A DNA stretch of 64,000 bases, from positions 62,001 through 126,000 of the forward strand of contig NZ_WSZK01000034.1 in NCBI RefSeq assembly GCF_009791395.1, given 5' to 3'. The position numbers were made by a program, and so were the translations under genes. Below, one piece after another: positions 63,356-64,000 of the stretch. This DNA is from Halomarina oriensis. Its GTDB lineage: Archaea; Halobacteriota; Halobacteria; Halobacteriales; Haloarculaceae. Each line of letters starts with the position of its first letter. Position 1 is the first letter of the stretch. Below the pieces are notes generated by a model. It searched no databases. It saw only the letters and a program-made list of their open reading frames with translations, and was not told where the DNA came from.

Positions 63356-64000
63356 TCAGTCCTCGGCGTACTCACCGTCGGCGAGTCTGAACTTCTGTAT
63401 CTTCCCGCTGGCCGTCCGCGGGAGGTCGTCGATGAACTCGACCGCCCGGGGGTGTTTGTACTCCGCGACGCGCTCCAGACAGTACCGCGTCAGTTCCTCG
63501 CTCGTCACGTCGACACCCGCCTCGACGCCCGACTTGACGACGACGAACGCCTTCGGCACCTCGTTGCGTCGCTCGTCGGGGACGCCGACGACGGCCGCCT
63601 CCGCGACGGCGTCGTGTTCGTGGAGCAGTTCCTCGACCTCGCTCGGGTAGACGTTGTAGCCCGCCGTGACGATCACGTGCTTCTTCCGGTCGACGATCTC
63701 GAAGTAGTTGTCCGGGTCACGACGGGCGACGTCGCCGGTCCGGAAGAACCCCGCCTCGGTGAACGCCGCGTCGGTCGCCTCGGGCATCCCGTGGTAGCCC
63801 GCCATCACCTGCGGGCCCCGGACCAGCAGTTCGCCGGACTCGCCGATGGACACCTCCTCGCCGCCCTCGTCGACGATGCGACAGTCGACCATTCGGAGTG
63901 GCTGACCGATGGTGCCGTGACGAGGGCCGAACGTCGAACGCTGCTGGGAGTGGGTCGCGCCGTTCGTCTCGGTCAGTCCGTAGCCCTCGGTCATCTCGAT
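63356..64000 (-). CDS. AMP-forming acyl-CoA synthetase/ligase, C-terminal part (window edge)
   Basis: The gene enters from beyond the right edge. The visible 215 or so residues include EGYGLTETNGATH (the A5 motif), GELLVRGPQVMAGYHG, FFRTGDVARRDPDNYFEIVDRKKHVI (A7/A8 hinge) and the C-terminal PRTASGKIQKF with the catalytic Lys. It activates a carboxylic acid as acyl-AMP and then acyl-CoA. The chain type cannot be told without the N-terminal half. Confidence 0.9.
   Translation of the reverse strand: MEMTEGYGLTETNGATHSQQRSTFGPRHGTIGQPLRMVDCRIVDEGGEEVSIGESGELLVRGPQVMAGYHGMPEATDAAFTEAGFFRTGDVARRDPDNYFEIVDRKKHVIVTAGYNVYPSEVEELLHEHDAVAEAAVVGVPDERRNEVPKAFVVVKSGVEAGVDVTSEELTRYCLERVAEYKHPRAVEFIDDLPRTASGKIQKFRLADGEYAED

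Noticed and set aside
1-64000. tRNA or rRNA genes
   Set aside because: Reading the intergenic gaps, I found no cloverleaf with a GTTCRA loop and no rRNA stretch. A covariance-model scan would be needed to be certain.

Overview
The window is high-GC DNA from a halophilic archaeon (class Halobacteria). The proteins are strongly acidic, many genes are joined by ATGA or GTGA overlaps, and several exported proteins carry twin-arginine signals with a lipobox. There is a zinc-ribbon TFB transcription factor, an Orc1/Cdc6 initiator beside a repeat-flanked AT-rich element, and TATA-like boxes about 25-30 bases upstream of start codons, as expected for leaderless archaeal transcripts. The genus cannot be named from this sequence alone. 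No rRNA, tRNA, CRISPR array or transposase was found.

Layout. 1-3400: the tail of one gene, a small protein, and a Zn/Cd-type P1B ATPase split by a frameshift in a G tract. 4000-17730: first half of a surface-glycan locus, with a GT2 glycosyltransferase, a CBS-epimerase fusion, a PLP sugar aminotransferase, a NodB-type deacetylase, a methyltransferase and a nonulosonic-acid (sialic/legionaminic-type) set: PtmA-like SDR, CMP-sugar synthetase, second SDR, Gfo/Idh oxidoreductase, two formyltransferases, a NeuC-type hydrolysing 2-epimerase and a PIG-L deacetylase. 17990-20400: orc1/cdc6 followed by a predicted replication origin with seven repeats of one 20-mer family around an AT-rich core. 20700-25065: minus-strand operon of NeuB-type synthase, HP-motif putative transferase and ABC flippase. 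25200-29700: surface proteins (a frameshifted beta-helix protein, a double-CBM6 lipoprotein, a short tail-fibre-like protein and a second beta-helix protein). 29860-43565: four GT4 glycosyltransferases, a polytopic membrane protein, a GDP-mannose-3,5-epimerase-like SDR, a second HP-motif putative transferase, a second ABC flippase, a DUF1616 protein and small membrane proteins.

43600-64000 is ordinary chromosome: AI-2E-family permease, SOUL protein, lipoprotein, wHTH regulators, SDR and 6PGDH-type dehydrogenases, tfb, MFS transporter, a CUT1 sugar ABC transporter whose binding protein is on the opposite strand, acyl-CoA dehydrogenase, nucleoside phosphorylase, cupin/zinc-ribbon protein, MBL hydrolase and a truncated acyl-CoA synthetase.

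How the genes fit together (inference): NeuC, NeuB and NeuA homologues make and activate a nine-carbon acidic sugar. The aminotransferase, PIG-L deacetylase and two formyltransferases suggest that its amino groups are altered, possibly to N-formyl. The GT2 and GT4 enzymes and two HP-motif putative transferases would build the lipid-linked glycan, and two paralogous ABC exporters would flip it. The origin lies inside this locus. Three genes are broken by single-base changes in G/C homopolymers, so sequencing error should be excluded before calling them pseudogenes.
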